Assembly: GCF_030732865.1 (NCBI RefSeq)
Contig: NZ_JASHKB010000011.1
Coordinates: forward strand, 1 to 64,000
DNA from: Roseitalea sp. MMSF_3546
GTDB taxonomy: Bacteria > Pseudomonadota > Alphaproteobacteria > Rhizobiales > Rhizobiaceae
Length of the DNA: 64,000 bases
Direction of reading: 5' to 3'
A model generated the notes under the pieces. The model made no database searches and was not told the DNA's origin. It saw only the letters and a program-made list of their open reading frames with translations. Of this stretch, positions 45,466 through 54,395 are shown one piece after another (within the stretch, counting starts at the first letter, position 1; each line of letters opens with the position of its first letter). A program made the position numbers and the translations under genes.

Positions 45466-46593
45466 ATGACATCGGTCGCCATCACCGGAACCGGGGTGTT
45501 CACCCCCGAACTGGTCATCACCAATGACGAGCTGGTCGAAGCGTTCAACGCCTGGGCCGACCGGCAGAACGCCGTCCATGCCGACGCCATCGCCGCCGGC
45601 GAGCGCGCGCCGGTGTCGCATTCCTCGGCCGAGTTCATCGTCAAGGCGTCGGGCATCGAGAACCGGCATGTCATGGACAAGTCCGGCGTGCTCGACCCCG
45701 ACATCATGCATCCGGTGCTTCCGGCGCGCTCCGAGGACGAGCTCAGCATTATGGCCGAGATGGCGCTCGACGCCGCCGGCAAGGCGCTGAAAAGGGCCGG
45801 CCGCACCCCCACCGACATCGACGCGGTGATCTGCGCGGCCTCCAACCACGAGCGCGCCTATCCGGCGATCGCCATCGAGATCCAGCAGGCGCTCGGCATC
45901 GAGGGCTTTGCCTTCGACATGAACGTCGCCTGCTCGTCGGCCACCTTCGGCATAAAGGCCGCCCACGACATGATCGCCAATGGCTCGGCCCGCGCGATCC
46001 TGATCGTCAATCCCGAAATCTGCTCGGCGCATCTGGAATGGCGCGACCGCGACTGCCATTTCATCTTCGGCGATGTGTGCACCGCCATGGTGCTCGAGCG
46101 CGCCGACGCGACCGAGGCGCCCGGCCGCTTCGAGATCGTCTCGACGCGATGCAAGACGGTGTTCTCCAACAACATCCGCAACGACAACGGCTTTTTGCGC
46201 CGCACCCGGCCGGGACACATGGAGGACCGGCGCGACATGCTCTTTCGGCAGGAGGGGCGCAAGGTGTTCCGCGAGGTCGTGCCGATGGTCGCCGAGCTGA
46301 TCGTCCGGCATCTTGCCGACAATGCCCTCGCGCCCGATCAGGTGGCGCGCCTGTGGCTGCACCAGGCCAACAAGTCCATGAACGATCTGATCGGCGCCAA
46401 GGTGCTCGGCCGCACGCCAGAGCGGCACGAGCAGCCCAACATCCTGCAGGACTACGCCAACACCTCCTCGGCCGGCTCGATCATCGCCTTTTCGCAATTC
46501 AGCGACGATCTCAAGCTTGGCGATCTGGGCGTGATTTGCTCGTTCGGCGCGGGCTATTCGGCCGGCTCGGTGATCGTGAAGAAGGCCGGCTAA
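45466..46593 (+). CDS. Beta-ketoacyl-ACP synthase III, ketodecanoyl type
   Basis: Condensing enzyme of 375 residues with the FabH-type triad Cys156 (MNVACSSATFG), His299 (LWLHQANKSMND) and Asn332 (QDYANTSSAGS). Long blocks such as FIVKASGIENRHVMDKSGVL and AICAASNHERAYPAIAIEIQ-type resemble the Pseudomonas beta-ketodecanoyl-ACP synthase, which condenses octanoyl-CoA with malonyl-ACP and links beta-oxidation to fatty-acid synthesis. ATG 45466 has AAGGA at 7 nt. Substrate chain length is inferred from resemblance. Confidence 0.85.
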   Translation: MTSVAITGTGVFTPELVITNDELVEAFNAWADRQNAVHADAIAAGERAPVSHSSAEFIVKASGIENRHVMDKSGVLDPDIMHPVLPARSEDELSIMAEMALDAAGKALKRAGRTPTDIDAVICAASNHERAYPAIAIEIQQALGIEGFAFDMNVACSSATFGIKAAHDMIANGSARAILIVNPEICSAHLEWRDRDCHFIFGDVCTAMVLERADATEAPGRFEIVSTRCKTVFSNNIRNDNGFLRRTRPGHMEDRRDMLFRQEGRKVFREVVPMVAELIVRHLADNALAPDQVARLWLHQANKSMNDLIGAKVLGRTPERHEQPNILQDYANTSSAGSIIAFSQFSDDLKLGDLGVICSFGAGYSAGSVIVKKAG

Positions 46594-46802
46594 TCGCGAC
46601 GTCGCGCTCGAAAGCGGGCACGGCATCGATGGCGGGCGCATGCAGCATGCCGGCGCGGGCTTCCTCGCCCCGGTTGCCCCAACACCACCGAGGAAGGCCG
46701 GGCGCTGAACCGGCGCGTCGGGATCATCGCGCGCCGAATGCTGCCTAAAACTTGGGCGCAATCGGCAGTTGCGCAGAAATTCCAATGCCCTAAGCTTGAC
46801 CC

Positions 46803-48239
46803 ATGGCATCAGGCGGGCGGGACCATTTCGACGAGATGTGCGGCCGGGGCGAAGGTGTGCGTGTGCCCTACCGCCGCTATCAGCACTGGCTCGACAGCGA
46901 GGACCCGACGCGGCTCAAGCGCAAGGCGGGCGAGGCCGAGCGCTTCTTCCGCCGTCTTGGCATCACGTTCAATGTCTATGGCGATGAGGAGGCGACGGAG
47001 CGGCTGATCCCGTTCGACGTCGTCCCGCGCATCATCTCGGCGCGCGAATGGGCGCGCCTGTCGCGCGGCATCGAGCAGCGCGTGCGCGCCATCAACGCTT
47101 TCCTGCACGATATCTACCATCGCCAGGAGATCCTCCGCGCCGGCCGCATCCCGGTCGAACTGATCGCGCAGAACGACACCTTCCTGCCGCAGATGATCGG
47201 CCTCGCCCCGCCCGGCCATGTCTACACCCACATCGTCGGCATCGACCTGGTGCGCACCGGCGAGAACGAGTTCTACGTGCTCGAGGACAATGCCCGCACG
47301 CCCTCGGGCGTCTCCTACATGCTGGAGAACCGGGAAACCATGCTCAACATGTTTCCCGAACTGTTCGCCACCGTTCCGGTGCAGCCGGTGAGCACCTATC
47401 CGCGCGACCTGCGCCGCTCGCTCGCCGCCTGCGCGCCGTCCGACCGCGCGGCGACCGGCACGCCGACCATCGCCGTGCTCACGCCCGGCATCCACAATTC
47501 GGCCTATTACGAACACGCCTTTCTGGCCGACCAGATGGGCGCCGAACTGGTCGAGGGCCACGATCTGCGGGTCGTCGACGGCCATGTCGCCATGCGCACC
47601 ACGCGCGGCTACCAGCCGATCGACGTCATCTATCGGCGCGTCGACGACGATTTCCTCGACCCGCTCAACTTCAACCCGCAATCCGTGCTCGGCGTACCGG
47701 GCATCTTCGACGTCTACCGTGCCGGCAACATCACCATTGCCAACGCGCCGGGCACCGGCATTGCCGACGACAAGGCGATCTATTCCTACATGCCCGAGAT
47801 CGTCGAGTTCTATACCGGCGAAAAGGCGCTGCTGAAGAACGTGCCGACCTGGCGCTGCTCGGAAAAGGATGCCCTGTCCTATGTGCTCGATCATCTCGAC
47901 GAACTGGTCGTCAAGGAAGTGCACGGTTCGGGCGGTTACGGCATGCTGGTCGGCCCGGCCGCCTCGAGGCGCGAGATCGCCTCGTTTCGCAAGAAGCTCA
48001 TGGCGCGGCCGGGCAACTATATCGCCCAGCCGACCCTGTCGCTGTCCACCGTGCCGATCCTGACAAGGGCCGGGCTGGCGCCGCGCCATGTCGATCTGCG
48101 TCCCTTCGTGCTGGTCTCGCCGAACGGGATCTCGATCACGCCGGGCGGGCTGACCCGCGTCGCGCTCAAGAAGGGCTCGCTCGTCGTCAATTCCAGCCAG
48201 GGCGGTGGTACCAAGGACACCTGGGTGCTCGATGAGTGA
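46803..48239 (+). CDS. Circularly permuted ATP-grasp ligase (Anbu operon)
   Basis: Protein of 478 residues in the circularly permuted type 2 ATP-grasp family (DUF404/DUF407). Conserved blocks: AINAFLHDIYHRQEIL, LVRTGENEFYVLEDNARTPSGVSYMLENR-type, NSAYYEHAFLADQMG, VDVIYRRVDDDFLDP-type, LVVKEVHGSGGYGM, and GLTRVALKKGSLVVNSSQGGG. The family is predicted to form amide or peptide bonds with ATP. In many proteobacteria it heads an operon with alpha-E, transglutaminase and Anbu genes, as here. A 291-bp gap with an inverted repeat separates it from the next gene. Confidence 0.93.
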   Translation: MASGGRDHFDEMCGRGEGVRVPYRRYQHWLDSEDPTRLKRKAGEAERFFRRLGITFNVYGDEEATERLIPFDVVPRIISAREWARLSRGIEQRVRAINAFLHDIYHRQEILRAGRIPVELIAQNDTFLPQMIGLAPPGHVYTHIVGIDLVRTGENEFYVLEDNARTPSGVSYMLENRETMLNMFPELFATVPVQPVSTYPRDLRRSLAACAPSDRAATGTPTIAVLTPGIHNSAYYEHAFLADQMGAELVEGHDLRVVDGHVAMRTTRGYQPIDVIYRRVDDDFLDPLNFNPQSVLGVPGIFDVYRAGNITIANAPGTGIADDKAIYSYMPEIVEFYTGEKALLKNVPTWRCSEKDALSYVLDHLDELVVKEVHGSGGYGMLVGPAASRREIASFRKKLMARPGNYIAQPTLSLSTVPILTRAGLAPRHVDLRPFVLVSPNGISITPGGLTRVALKKGSLVVNSSQGGGTKDTWVLDE

Positions 48240-48280
48240 GGCGTTGCGCATCGCGCTGACATTGCGGCGGGCGGCACACT

Positions 48281-48432
48281 CCCCTCTGTCCGTTCGGGAC
48301 ATCTCCCCCACAAGGGGGGAGAGGGCAGCCGAAGCCGAACACCGCTCCAAAGCCGGAGAACTCGGCGCAGTCGGTGAACATGAACTCCGCTCTCCCCCCT
48401 TGTGGGGGAGATGTCCCGAAGGGACAGAGGGG
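48281..48432. repeat. 152-bp inverted-repeat element inside the Anbu operon
   Basis: Two 43-nt arms (48281-48323 and 48390-48432) are reverse complements at 42 of 43 positions, around a 66-nt centre. Each arm has smaller dyads (GTCCC-x-GGGAC type and CCCCCACAAGGGGG). The arm sequence CCCCTCTGTCC...ACATCTCCCCCACAAGGGG type is a familiar dispersed rhizobial palindrome. It probably entered between the ATP-grasp and alpha-E genes by transposition or as a structured spacer. Confidence 0.75.
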
Positions 48433-48530
48433 GGTAAAAGACAGGACAGGCAAACAGCCGCACCGCCCGATCTCCTGCACCGAATCAGGCCCCGCCATGG
48501 ACCACAAGCGGCGCAAGGCGGGAGCGGCTG

Positions 48531-49472
48531 ATGCTGGGCAAGACCGCCGGCGGCATCTTCTGGATGTTCCGCTATCTCGAGCGCTCGGAGAACACTGCAA
48601 GGCTGGTCGATGCGGGCTTTCGCATCGCGCTCACCCGCTCCGAGGCGGCCGAAAAGGAGTGGGAATCGGTGATCGCCACGGCCGGTGTGCGCGACCTCTA
48701 TCTGCGCCGCCACGAGGCCTATCAGGGCGCAACCGTTGTCGATTTCCTTTTGCGCGACCGGTCGAACCCCTCGAGCGTGCTGTCGATCATAAGCGCGGCG
48801 CGCGACAATGCGCGGCTGGTGCGCACCGCCCTGACCCGCGAGGTCTGGGAAGCGGTCAACGAATGCTGGATGACGCTGAGCGAGGCACTGTCGCGCCCGG
48901 TGCGCGAGCGCGACCTGCCCGAGTGCCTGGCCACGATCCGCCAGCAGAGCGCGCTGGTCCGCGGCGCCCTGCACGGCACCATGCTGCGCAACGACATCTA
49001 CGATTTCGCCCGCATCGGCACCTTTCTCGAGCGCGCCGACAACACCGCGCGCATTCTCGATGTCAAATATTACGTGCTGCTGCCCTCGCTGTCGCTGGTC
49101 GGCTCCTCGCTCGACAATGTGCAGTGGGAGACGATCCTGCGCTCGGTCTCGGCGCATCAGGCCTATCGCTGGGTGACAAAGGGCGACACCAACCCGCGCG
49201 GCATCGCCCATTTCCTCATCCTCGACCGTCGCCTGCCGCGCTCGCTGGCCTTCTGCTACGCCAAGATCTGCAACAATCTGGGCTACCTGGAGACCGATTA
49301 CGGCCTGCGCCTGCCGGCCCACACCATGGCCGACGCGTGCTACCAGAGCATCGGCAACCGGTCGATCGACGATATCTTCGATGAGGGCCTGCACGAGTTC
49401 ATCACCGCCTTCATCGCCGAAAACCAGGCGCTCGGCGCGCAGATCGAGCGCGACTTCAGGTTCTATGAGTAG
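48531..49472 (+). CDS. Alpha-E domain protein (Anbu operon)
   Basis: All-helical protein of 313 residues. It has the alpha-E hallmarks: AGGIFWMFRYLERSENTARL at the N-terminus, VREVWEAVNECW-type, ARIGTFLERADNTARILD in the second repeat, and SLAFCYAKICNNLG. Two related halves each carry ERxxNTAR. Function is unknown; it is thought to assist the ATP-grasp or transglutaminase-like partner. It ends 3 nt before the next gene. ATG 48531. Confidence 0.93.
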   Translation: MLGKTAGGIFWMFRYLERSENTARLVDAGFRIALTRSEAAEKEWESVIATAGVRDLYLRRHEAYQGATVVDFLLRDRSNPSSVLSIISAARDNARLVRTALTREVWEAVNECWMTLSEALSRPVRERDLPECLATIRQQSALVRGALHGTMLRNDIYDFARIGTFLERADNTARILDVKYYVLLPSLSLVGSSLDNVQWETILRSVSAHQAYRWVTKGDTNPRGIAHFLILDRRLPRSLAFCYAKICNNLGYLETDYGLRLPAHTMADACYQSIGNRSIDDIFDEGLHEFITAFIAENQALGAQIERDFRFYE

Positions 49473-49475
49473 CCG

Positions 49476-50279
49476 ATGCAGCTTACCATCTCGCACACCA
49501 CCCGCTACCGCTATGACAGGCCCGCCCAGCATGCCCTGCAGCAGGTCCGCCTGACGCCCAAGAGCCGCGCCGGCCAGACGATCGTCGACTGGCGGCTCGA
49601 TGTCACCGGCGGCCGCAAGGAACTTTCCTATGACGACCAGAACAACAACCATGTCGACCTGGTCAGCTTCGAGCCCGATGCGACCGAGATCGTGCTGCAT
49701 TCGCATGGAAGGGTGGAGATGACCAACGACAGCGGGATCGTCGGCGCCCATGGCGGTTTTGCGCCGCTGTGGTATTTCCGCAGGACCACCGATCTGACGC
49801 GGCCCGGGCCGACGCTGCGCAAGCTGGCCCGCGGCCATCCCCGTGCGGGCGAGGGCGATGACATCGCCAATCTGCATGCCCTGATGGGATCGATCGAGGC
49901 GGTGGTGCGTTACGAGACCGGCAACACGCACACGCAGACCTCGGCCGAAGAGGCGGTCGAAGCCGGCCATGGCGTCTGCCAGGACCACGCCCATGTGTTC
50001 ATCGCGCTGGCGCGCATGCTGGGCTATCCGGCCCGCTATGTCTCCGGATATCTGATGATGAACGATCGCATCGAGCAGGAGGCGACCCATGCCTGGGCGG
50101 AAGCCCATGTCGCCGGGCTTGGCTGGGTGGGGTTCGACGTCTCCAACGCCATTTCGCCGGACGAGCGCTATGTCCGTGTGGCGACGGGTCTGGACTATCG
50201 CGAGGCCGCTCCCATATCCGGCATTCTGCTGGGGGCAGGCGACGAGGATATGGTTGTCACACTGCAGGTGCAGCAATAG
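49476..50279 (+). CDS. Transglutaminase-like protease (Anbu operon)
   Basis: Protein of 267 residues with an N-terminal transglutaminase-N domain (TISHTTRYRYDRPAQHALQQ) and a papain-like transglutaminase core. The catalytic triad is Cys168 (GHGVCQDHAH), His205 (ATHAWAEA) and Asp221 (GWVGFDVSN). Predicted peptidase or amidase, possibly undoing or processing the bond made by the ATP-grasp partner. No signal peptide, so cytoplasmic. Confidence 0.93.
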   Translation: MQLTISHTTRYRYDRPAQHALQQVRLTPKSRAGQTIVDWRLDVTGGRKELSYDDQNNNHVDLVSFEPDATEIVLHSHGRVEMTNDSGIVGAHGGFAPLWYFRRTTDLTRPGPTLRKLARGHPRAGEGDDIANLHALMGSIEAVVRYETGNTHTQTSAEEAVEAGHGVCQDHAHVFIALARMLGYPARYVSGYLMMNDRIEQEATHAWAEAHVAGLGWVGFDVSNAISPDERYVRVATGLDYREAAPISGILLGAGDEDMVVTLQVQQ

Positions 50280-50312
50280 TCTGCGCGCTGCTCAGCGCTC
50301 GGGAATCGCCCC

Positions 50313-51053
50313 ATGACCTATTGCGTCGGCCTGACCCTGAACCGGGGTCTGGTCTTCATGTCCGACACGCGCACCAATGCCGGTGTCGACAACGTCTCGG
50401 TCTTCAAGAAGATGTACACGTGGCAGGATCGTGGCGAGCGCGCCATCATGCTGATGACGGCCGGCAACCTCGCCACCACGCAGGCCGTGGTCAGCCTGCT
50501 CGACGAGCGTTCCAAGGCGCCCGGCGAGCGCCATCCGACGATCCTCGAGGCGCCCTCCATGTTCCAGGTCGCGCGCATGGTCGGCGAGACGCTGCGCGAG
50601 GTCGTGCAGGGCCACGCCGTCGACGGCCAGAACGCCGACGCCGCCTTCGGCGCGACGATCATCGTCGGCGGCCAGATCAAGGGGTCCGAGCCGCGCCTGT
50701 TCCTTGTCTATCCGGAAGGCAATTTCGTCGAGGCAAGCGCCGACACGCCATTCTTCCAGATCGGCGAGACCAAATACGGCAAGCCGATCCTGGTGCGCGC
50801 CTACGACCCCGACATGAGCTTCGAGGACGCCATCAAGCTGCTGCTCGTCTCGTTCGATTCGACCATCAAGGCGAACCTGTCGGTCGGCCTGCCGATCGAC
50901 TACCAGATCTATGTGCGCGACAGCTTCGCATTGGGCGCCTGGGGCCGCATCGAACACGCCGACCCGTATTTTTCGTCCATCTCCGAAGGCTGGAGCCAGG
51001 CGCTGCGCAGCGCCTTCCATTCCCTGCCGGACTTCTCCTTCGACAACCGGTAG
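50313..51053 (+). CDS. Anbu proteasome-related peptidase
   Basis: Ancestral beta-subunit-type protease of 246 residues. The Ntn-hydrolase triad is intact: Thr2 (mature Thr1 after Met removal, MTYCVGL), Asp18 and Lys33 (mature Asp17 and Lys32), matching proteasome beta subunits. There is no propeptide. Anbu proteins form open helical or stacked ring assemblies and their substrates are not known. Last gene of the ATP-grasp/alpha-E/transglutaminase operon, 33 nt after the transglutaminase stop. Confidence 0.95.
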   Translation: MTYCVGLTLNRGLVFMSDTRTNAGVDNVSVFKKMYTWQDRGERAIMLMTAGNLATTQAVVSLLDERSKAPGERHPTILEAPSMFQVARMVGETLREVVQGHAVDGQNADAAFGATIIVGGQIKGSEPRLFLVYPEGNFVEASADTPFFQIGETKYGKPILVRAYDPDMSFEDAIKLLLVSFDSTIKANLSVGLPIDYQIYVRDSFALGAWGRIEHADPYFSSISEGWSQALRSAFHSLPDFSFDNR

Positions 51054-51103
51054 CGCGCGGTTCGGTGCGCGCCGCACCGCCGACCATTGGCGAACGCTTT
51101 GGC

Positions 51104-51132
51104 TTGTCTTGGCTTTGTCTTTCAGGTTAACT
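51104..51132 (+). promoter_or_regulatory. Candidate promoter of the binding-protein gene
   Basis: TTGTCT (51104-51109), a 17-bp spacer, and TTAACT (51127-51132) form a plausible -35/-10 pair, about 72 nt ahead of the ATG at 51205. Confidence 0.4.
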
Positions 51133-51204
51133 CCGCGCACGTAAGTCCGGAAGATGCCGGTTCGGCCAGCCGGACGGACGCGTGCAATAGGGAGTATCAT
51201 CGCA

Positions 51205-52386
51205 ATGAAGAAAACGCTTCTCGCCGCCGCGAGCGTGCTGGCGCTGACCGCCGCCGCCCAGGCCGAAGTCAAGATGGGTGTCATTCTGGGCTTCACAGGC
51301 CCCATCGAGTCGCTGACGCCGGACATGGCGGCCGGCGCCGAGCTTGCCATGCAGGAGGCCTCGGAGTCCGGCAATTTCCTCGATGGCGAGACCGTGACAT
51401 CGGTGCGCGCCGACTCCACCTGTGTCGACAACGCCGCCGCGACCGCCGCCGCCGAGCGCCTGATCACGGCCGATGGCATCGTCTCGATCATGGGTCCGGA
51501 CTGTTCGGGCGTCACCGCCGCCGTGGTCAACAATGTCGCCGTGCCCAATGGCGTGGTCGCCATTTCGCCCTCGGCCACATCGCCGGCCCTGAGCGACATC
51601 GAGGACAACGGCCTGTTCTTCCGCACCGCGCCGTCGGATGCGCGCCAGGGCCAGGTGCTCGCCAGCATCGTCAACGACAAGGGCGTCGAATCGGTCGCCA
51701 TCACCTACACCAACAACGACTACGGCAAGGGCTTTGCCGACGCCTTCCAGGCCGCCTTCGAGGACCTGGGTGGCGAGGTGACCATCGTCACCCCGCATGA
51801 GGACGGCCGCGGCGACTATTCGGCCGAGGTCGGCGCGCTGGCCTCTGCCGGCGGCGACGCGCTCGTCGTGCTCGGCTATGTCGACGAGGGCGGCCGCGGC
51901 ATCATGGAAGGGGCCATCGACACCGGCGCGTTCGACATGTTCGCGGTCGGTGACGGAATGATCGGCGATTCGCTGCTCGACCTGCCCGGTCTCGAGGACG
52001 TCACGGTCGTCGGTTCGGCCGCCGGTGGCGAGAGCGAGAACATCTCCAAGTTCGACGAGATGGCGGCCGAGGCCGGCATCACCGGCACCGGCGTCTATCG
52101 CGGCGAGAGCTATGACGCTGCCGCGCTGATGATCCTGGCCATGCAGAAGGCAGGCTCTGCCGAGCGCGGTGCCATGGCCGAGCACATCATGGACGTCGCC
52201 AATGCGCCGGGCGAGCAGATCGGCCCGGGCGAGATCGGCAAGGCGCTCGAACTGATCGCCGCCGGCGAGGAGATCGACTATCAGGGCGCCACCGATGTCG
52301 AGTTCAACGATGTCGGCGAGCCGTCGGGCCGCTTCAACGAACTTGCCATCGAGGATGGCGAGTGGAACGTGGTGACAACGCGCTGA
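51205..52386 (+). CDS. Branched-chain amino acid-type binding protein (LivJ-like)
   Basis: Periplasmic binding protein of 393 residues, Peripla_BP_6 fold. Signal peptide KKTLLAAASVLALTAAAQA ends near residue 20. Blocks include KMGVILGFTGPIESLTPDM, MGPDCSGVTAAVVNN, SPALSDIEDNGLFFRTAPSD and YTNNDYGKGFADAF. The protein is strongly acidic. Ligands in this group are amino acids, amides or aromatic acids. No permease or ATPase is adjacent; a LivM-like permease appears at the window end, 11 kb away, and is unlikely to be its direct partner. Confidence 0.88.
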   Translation: MKKTLLAAASVLALTAAAQAEVKMGVILGFTGPIESLTPDMAAGAELAMQEASESGNFLDGETVTSVRADSTCVDNAAATAAAERLITADGIVSIMGPDCSGVTAAVVNNVAVPNGVVAISPSATSPALSDIEDNGLFFRTAPSDARQGQVLASIVNDKGVESVAITYTNNDYGKGFADAFQAAFEDLGGEVTIVTPHEDGRGDYSAEVGALASAGGDALVVLGYVDEGGRGIMEGAIDTGAFDMFAVGDGMIGDSLLDLPGLEDVTVVGSAAGGESENISKFDEMAAEAGITGTGVYRGESYDAAALMILAMQKAGSAERGAMAEHIMDVANAPGEQIGPGEIGKALELIAAGEEIDYQGATDVEFNDVGEPSGRFNELAIEDGEWNVVTTR

Positions 52387-52427
52387 CCGCCGTTGCGCGC
52401 CGCAACGGTGCGCATCAAGGCAGACCC

Positions 52428-52460
52428 ACGACCCCGGAGCCCGGCTCCGGGGTCGTTTTG
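52428..52460 (+). terminator. Intrinsic terminator after the binding-protein gene
   Basis: ACGACCCCGGAGC (52428-52440) pairs perfectly with GCTCCGGGGTCGT (52444-52456) around a CCG loop, followed by TTT(G). A 13-bp stem of this quality, 41 nt after the stop codon, is a textbook rho-independent terminator. Confidence 0.85.
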
Positions 52461-52462
52461 TG

Positions 52463-52801
52463 TCAGGCGCCCAGTCCTGCCTGCACTTTCTTTGGCAGTT
52501 TCGAGCGCACCAGTTCGTAGGACATGCGCAGTCGGTGCTCGAGTTCCTCCGCTTCTGCCTCGAACGGCACCAGGATCCAGCTCTTGTGAAAATAGGGCGC
52601 CCGCGCCGCCGCGCCCTGTTCGATCAGCATCTGCGCGGTCTCGACATCGGGCGTCTTGACGCTGACGCCCGGCGTGATCGCCCCGATGCAGGCGAACATC
52701 TTGCCGCCCACCTTCCAGGCATCATGGCCGCCGCCCCAGGGATCGCTGCATTCGGCGCCCGGAAACTGCGCGCAAATGGCGTTGATGCGTTCGCGGCTCA
52801 T
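52463..52801 (-). CDS. MmcQ/YjbR-family protein
   Basis: Protein of 112 residues with the CyaY-like MmcQ/YjbR fold. Blocks: FPGAECSDPWGGGHDAWKVGGKMFACI-type start, then SVKTPDVETAQMLIEQG and PYFHKSWILVPF. Members are often called DNA-binding, but the true role is not known. ATG 52801. It converges with the binding-protein gene across the strong terminator. Confidence 0.88.
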   Translation of the reverse strand: MSRERINAICAQFPGAECSDPWGGGHDAWKVGGKMFACIGAITPGVSVKTPDVETAQMLIEQGAAARAPYFHKSWILVPFEAEAEELEHRLRMSYELVRSKLPKKVQAGLGA

Positions 52802-52874
52802 GGCGCAAGGGTGCCGCCCGGCGGCCTTGCGGTCAATCGGGACTTGCCGGCAAGCTGACAGTTGCCGCCAGCGT

Positions 52875-54374
52875 TCATCCGGCCGACCGGCGCGGCGCCT
52901 CCGCCTCGCCGAACGGGTCGTCGACGATCGGCCAGATGGCGCGGTCGAATGTCTTGTAATCGGCCTCCGCCGGATGGCTCGGATAGCCGCCGGGCACCGA
53001 CACATAGACGATCTGGCTGGCGATCGGCGCGAATCCGGCATGGAAATGGTTGGTCGACTTGATCAGTAGCACGCGCTTTTCGGCCGGCTCGATGCCCAGA
53101 TTGGTGAATATGTCCGGTTCGAAAGTCTGCGTGCGGTTGGAGTTGACGATGATGTCGATCTGGGTTCCCGCGAGCCGCAATACGGCGGTCGGCCCCAGCG
53201 TTACCCGGCTCGCCTGGAAGGACTGCCAGCCCGGATCGGCGAGCTTGCGGATCTCGAACAGCCCGTCGATCGGCGCCCCGCTGGTCGCGTGCGTCTTGCC
53301 GCCGATGCGCATTTCAAGCTGCGTGCCTTCGCCCGCGCCACGGGCGAGCAGCGCCGCCTGCGGGTCCCAGATGGTCGCCACCCCGACCGACTCGATGCCC
53401 GCATCGATCAGCGCGCGCAGCAGCACGGTGTTGTCGCCCGCCGTGCCGCCGCCCGGATTGTCCCAGACGTCGGCGAGCACCACCGGCGCGGCGCCGGCGG
53501 GCGTCGCCTTGACACGCGCCACCGCCGCCTCGGCCGGGATCAGGTCCATCTTGGTCGTCCCGCGCATCGCGAACACCTCGCGGCCGAGGGTTTCGGCGAG
53601 CGCGTCGCCGCTGGCCTTCGCGCCGTCGGTGACGACCATGACCTGCGTGCCCATTTCGGGCACGTCGCCGGCCATGAAGCCGTGGATCAGCGAGACCGAC
53701 AGCACCTTGTCCTTGCCCTCGAGCGCCTTGATGCGGTCGACGAACGAGCGCATCGGCTCGCGGCTGGTCGGAAAGATGTCGATCATCCGGCAGTCGAAGG
53801 TCGAGATCACCGGCCGCGTTCGCCCGCGCGCGGCGGCGAGCGCGAGGTCGACCACATGCTCGGCCCGCGCCTCGAAATCGGTGTGCGGAAACTCCAGGAA
53901 CGCCGCCAGGATGTCGGCCGCCTGAACGCGCTTCTTCGTCAGATGGCTGTGCGGGTCGAGTTCGGCGGCAACGATCACATCGGGCCCGACGATCGTGCGC
54001 ACGCGCGCCAGGAGGTCGCCCTCGCAATCGTCGAGCCCGCGCGCCACCATCGCCCCGTGCAGGCCGAGCACCACGCAGTCGACTGGCATCGCCGCCTCGA
54101 GCTGCGAGAGGATCTCGTCGCGCAGCGCTTCGTAGACGTCGAGCCGCACATAGCCGCCCGGCTCGGCCCAGGCGGCGGTGCCCTCGATCACCTCCAGATC
54201 GGGGTCGAGGGCGGCGCGCCGGCGCAGGACCGGCATCACCGCCGAGCAAAGCGTCGGCGTGTCGGGATGCGCGCCCGGCGCCGCGTAAAAGGCGGTCTCG
54301 AAGGACAGCCGGTCGGTGGGCACGGGCGAGAAGGTGTTGGTCTCGGTGGCCAGCGAGGCGGTGAAGACGCGCAT
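52875..54374 (-). CDS. M81-family metallopeptidase (MlrC-like)
   Basis: Zinc-type amidohydrolase or peptidase of 499 residues related to microcystinase C. Key blocks: ASLATETNTFSP at the N-terminus, GLHGAMVARGLDDCEGDLL, AELDPHSHLTKKRV with putative metal Asp/His, FPHTDFEARAEH, and DVWDNPGGGTAGDNTVLL. ATG 54374 has a GGAGG. It is the last gene of the minus-strand ABC operon, 21 nt after ridA. It may hydrolyse an amide or peptide bond of the imported compound. Confidence 0.9.
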   Translation of the reverse strand: MRVFTASLATETNTFSPVPTDRLSFETAFYAAPGAHPDTPTLCSAVMPVLRRRAALDPDLEVIEGTAAWAEPGGYVRLDVYEALRDEILSQLEAAMPVDCVVLGLHGAMVARGLDDCEGDLLARVRTIVGPDVIVAAELDPHSHLTKKRVQAADILAAFLEFPHTDFEARAEHVVDLALAAARGRTRPVISTFDCRMIDIFPTSREPMRSFVDRIKALEGKDKVLSVSLIHGFMAGDVPEMGTQVMVVTDGAKASGDALAETLGREVFAMRGTTKMDLIPAEAAVARVKATPAGAAPVVLADVWDNPGGGTAGDNTVLLRALIDAGIESVGVATIWDPQAALLARGAGEGTQLEMRIGGKTHATSGAPIDGLFEIRKLADPGWQSFQASRVTLGPTAVLRLAGTQIDIIVNSNRTQTFEPDIFTNLGIEPAEKRVLLIKSTNHFHAGFAPIASQIVYVSVPGGYPSHPAEADYKTFDRAIWPIVDDPFGEAEAPRRSAG

Positions 54375-54395
54375 CGTCGATACCTCCGCCGCCTG

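Noticed and set aside
46809-50276. 1155-codon open frame on the minus strand antisense to the Anbu operon
   Set aside because: It runs opposite four well-supported genes and has an Arg/Gly/Asp-rich composition typical of antisense frames in high-GC DNA; no recognisable domain.
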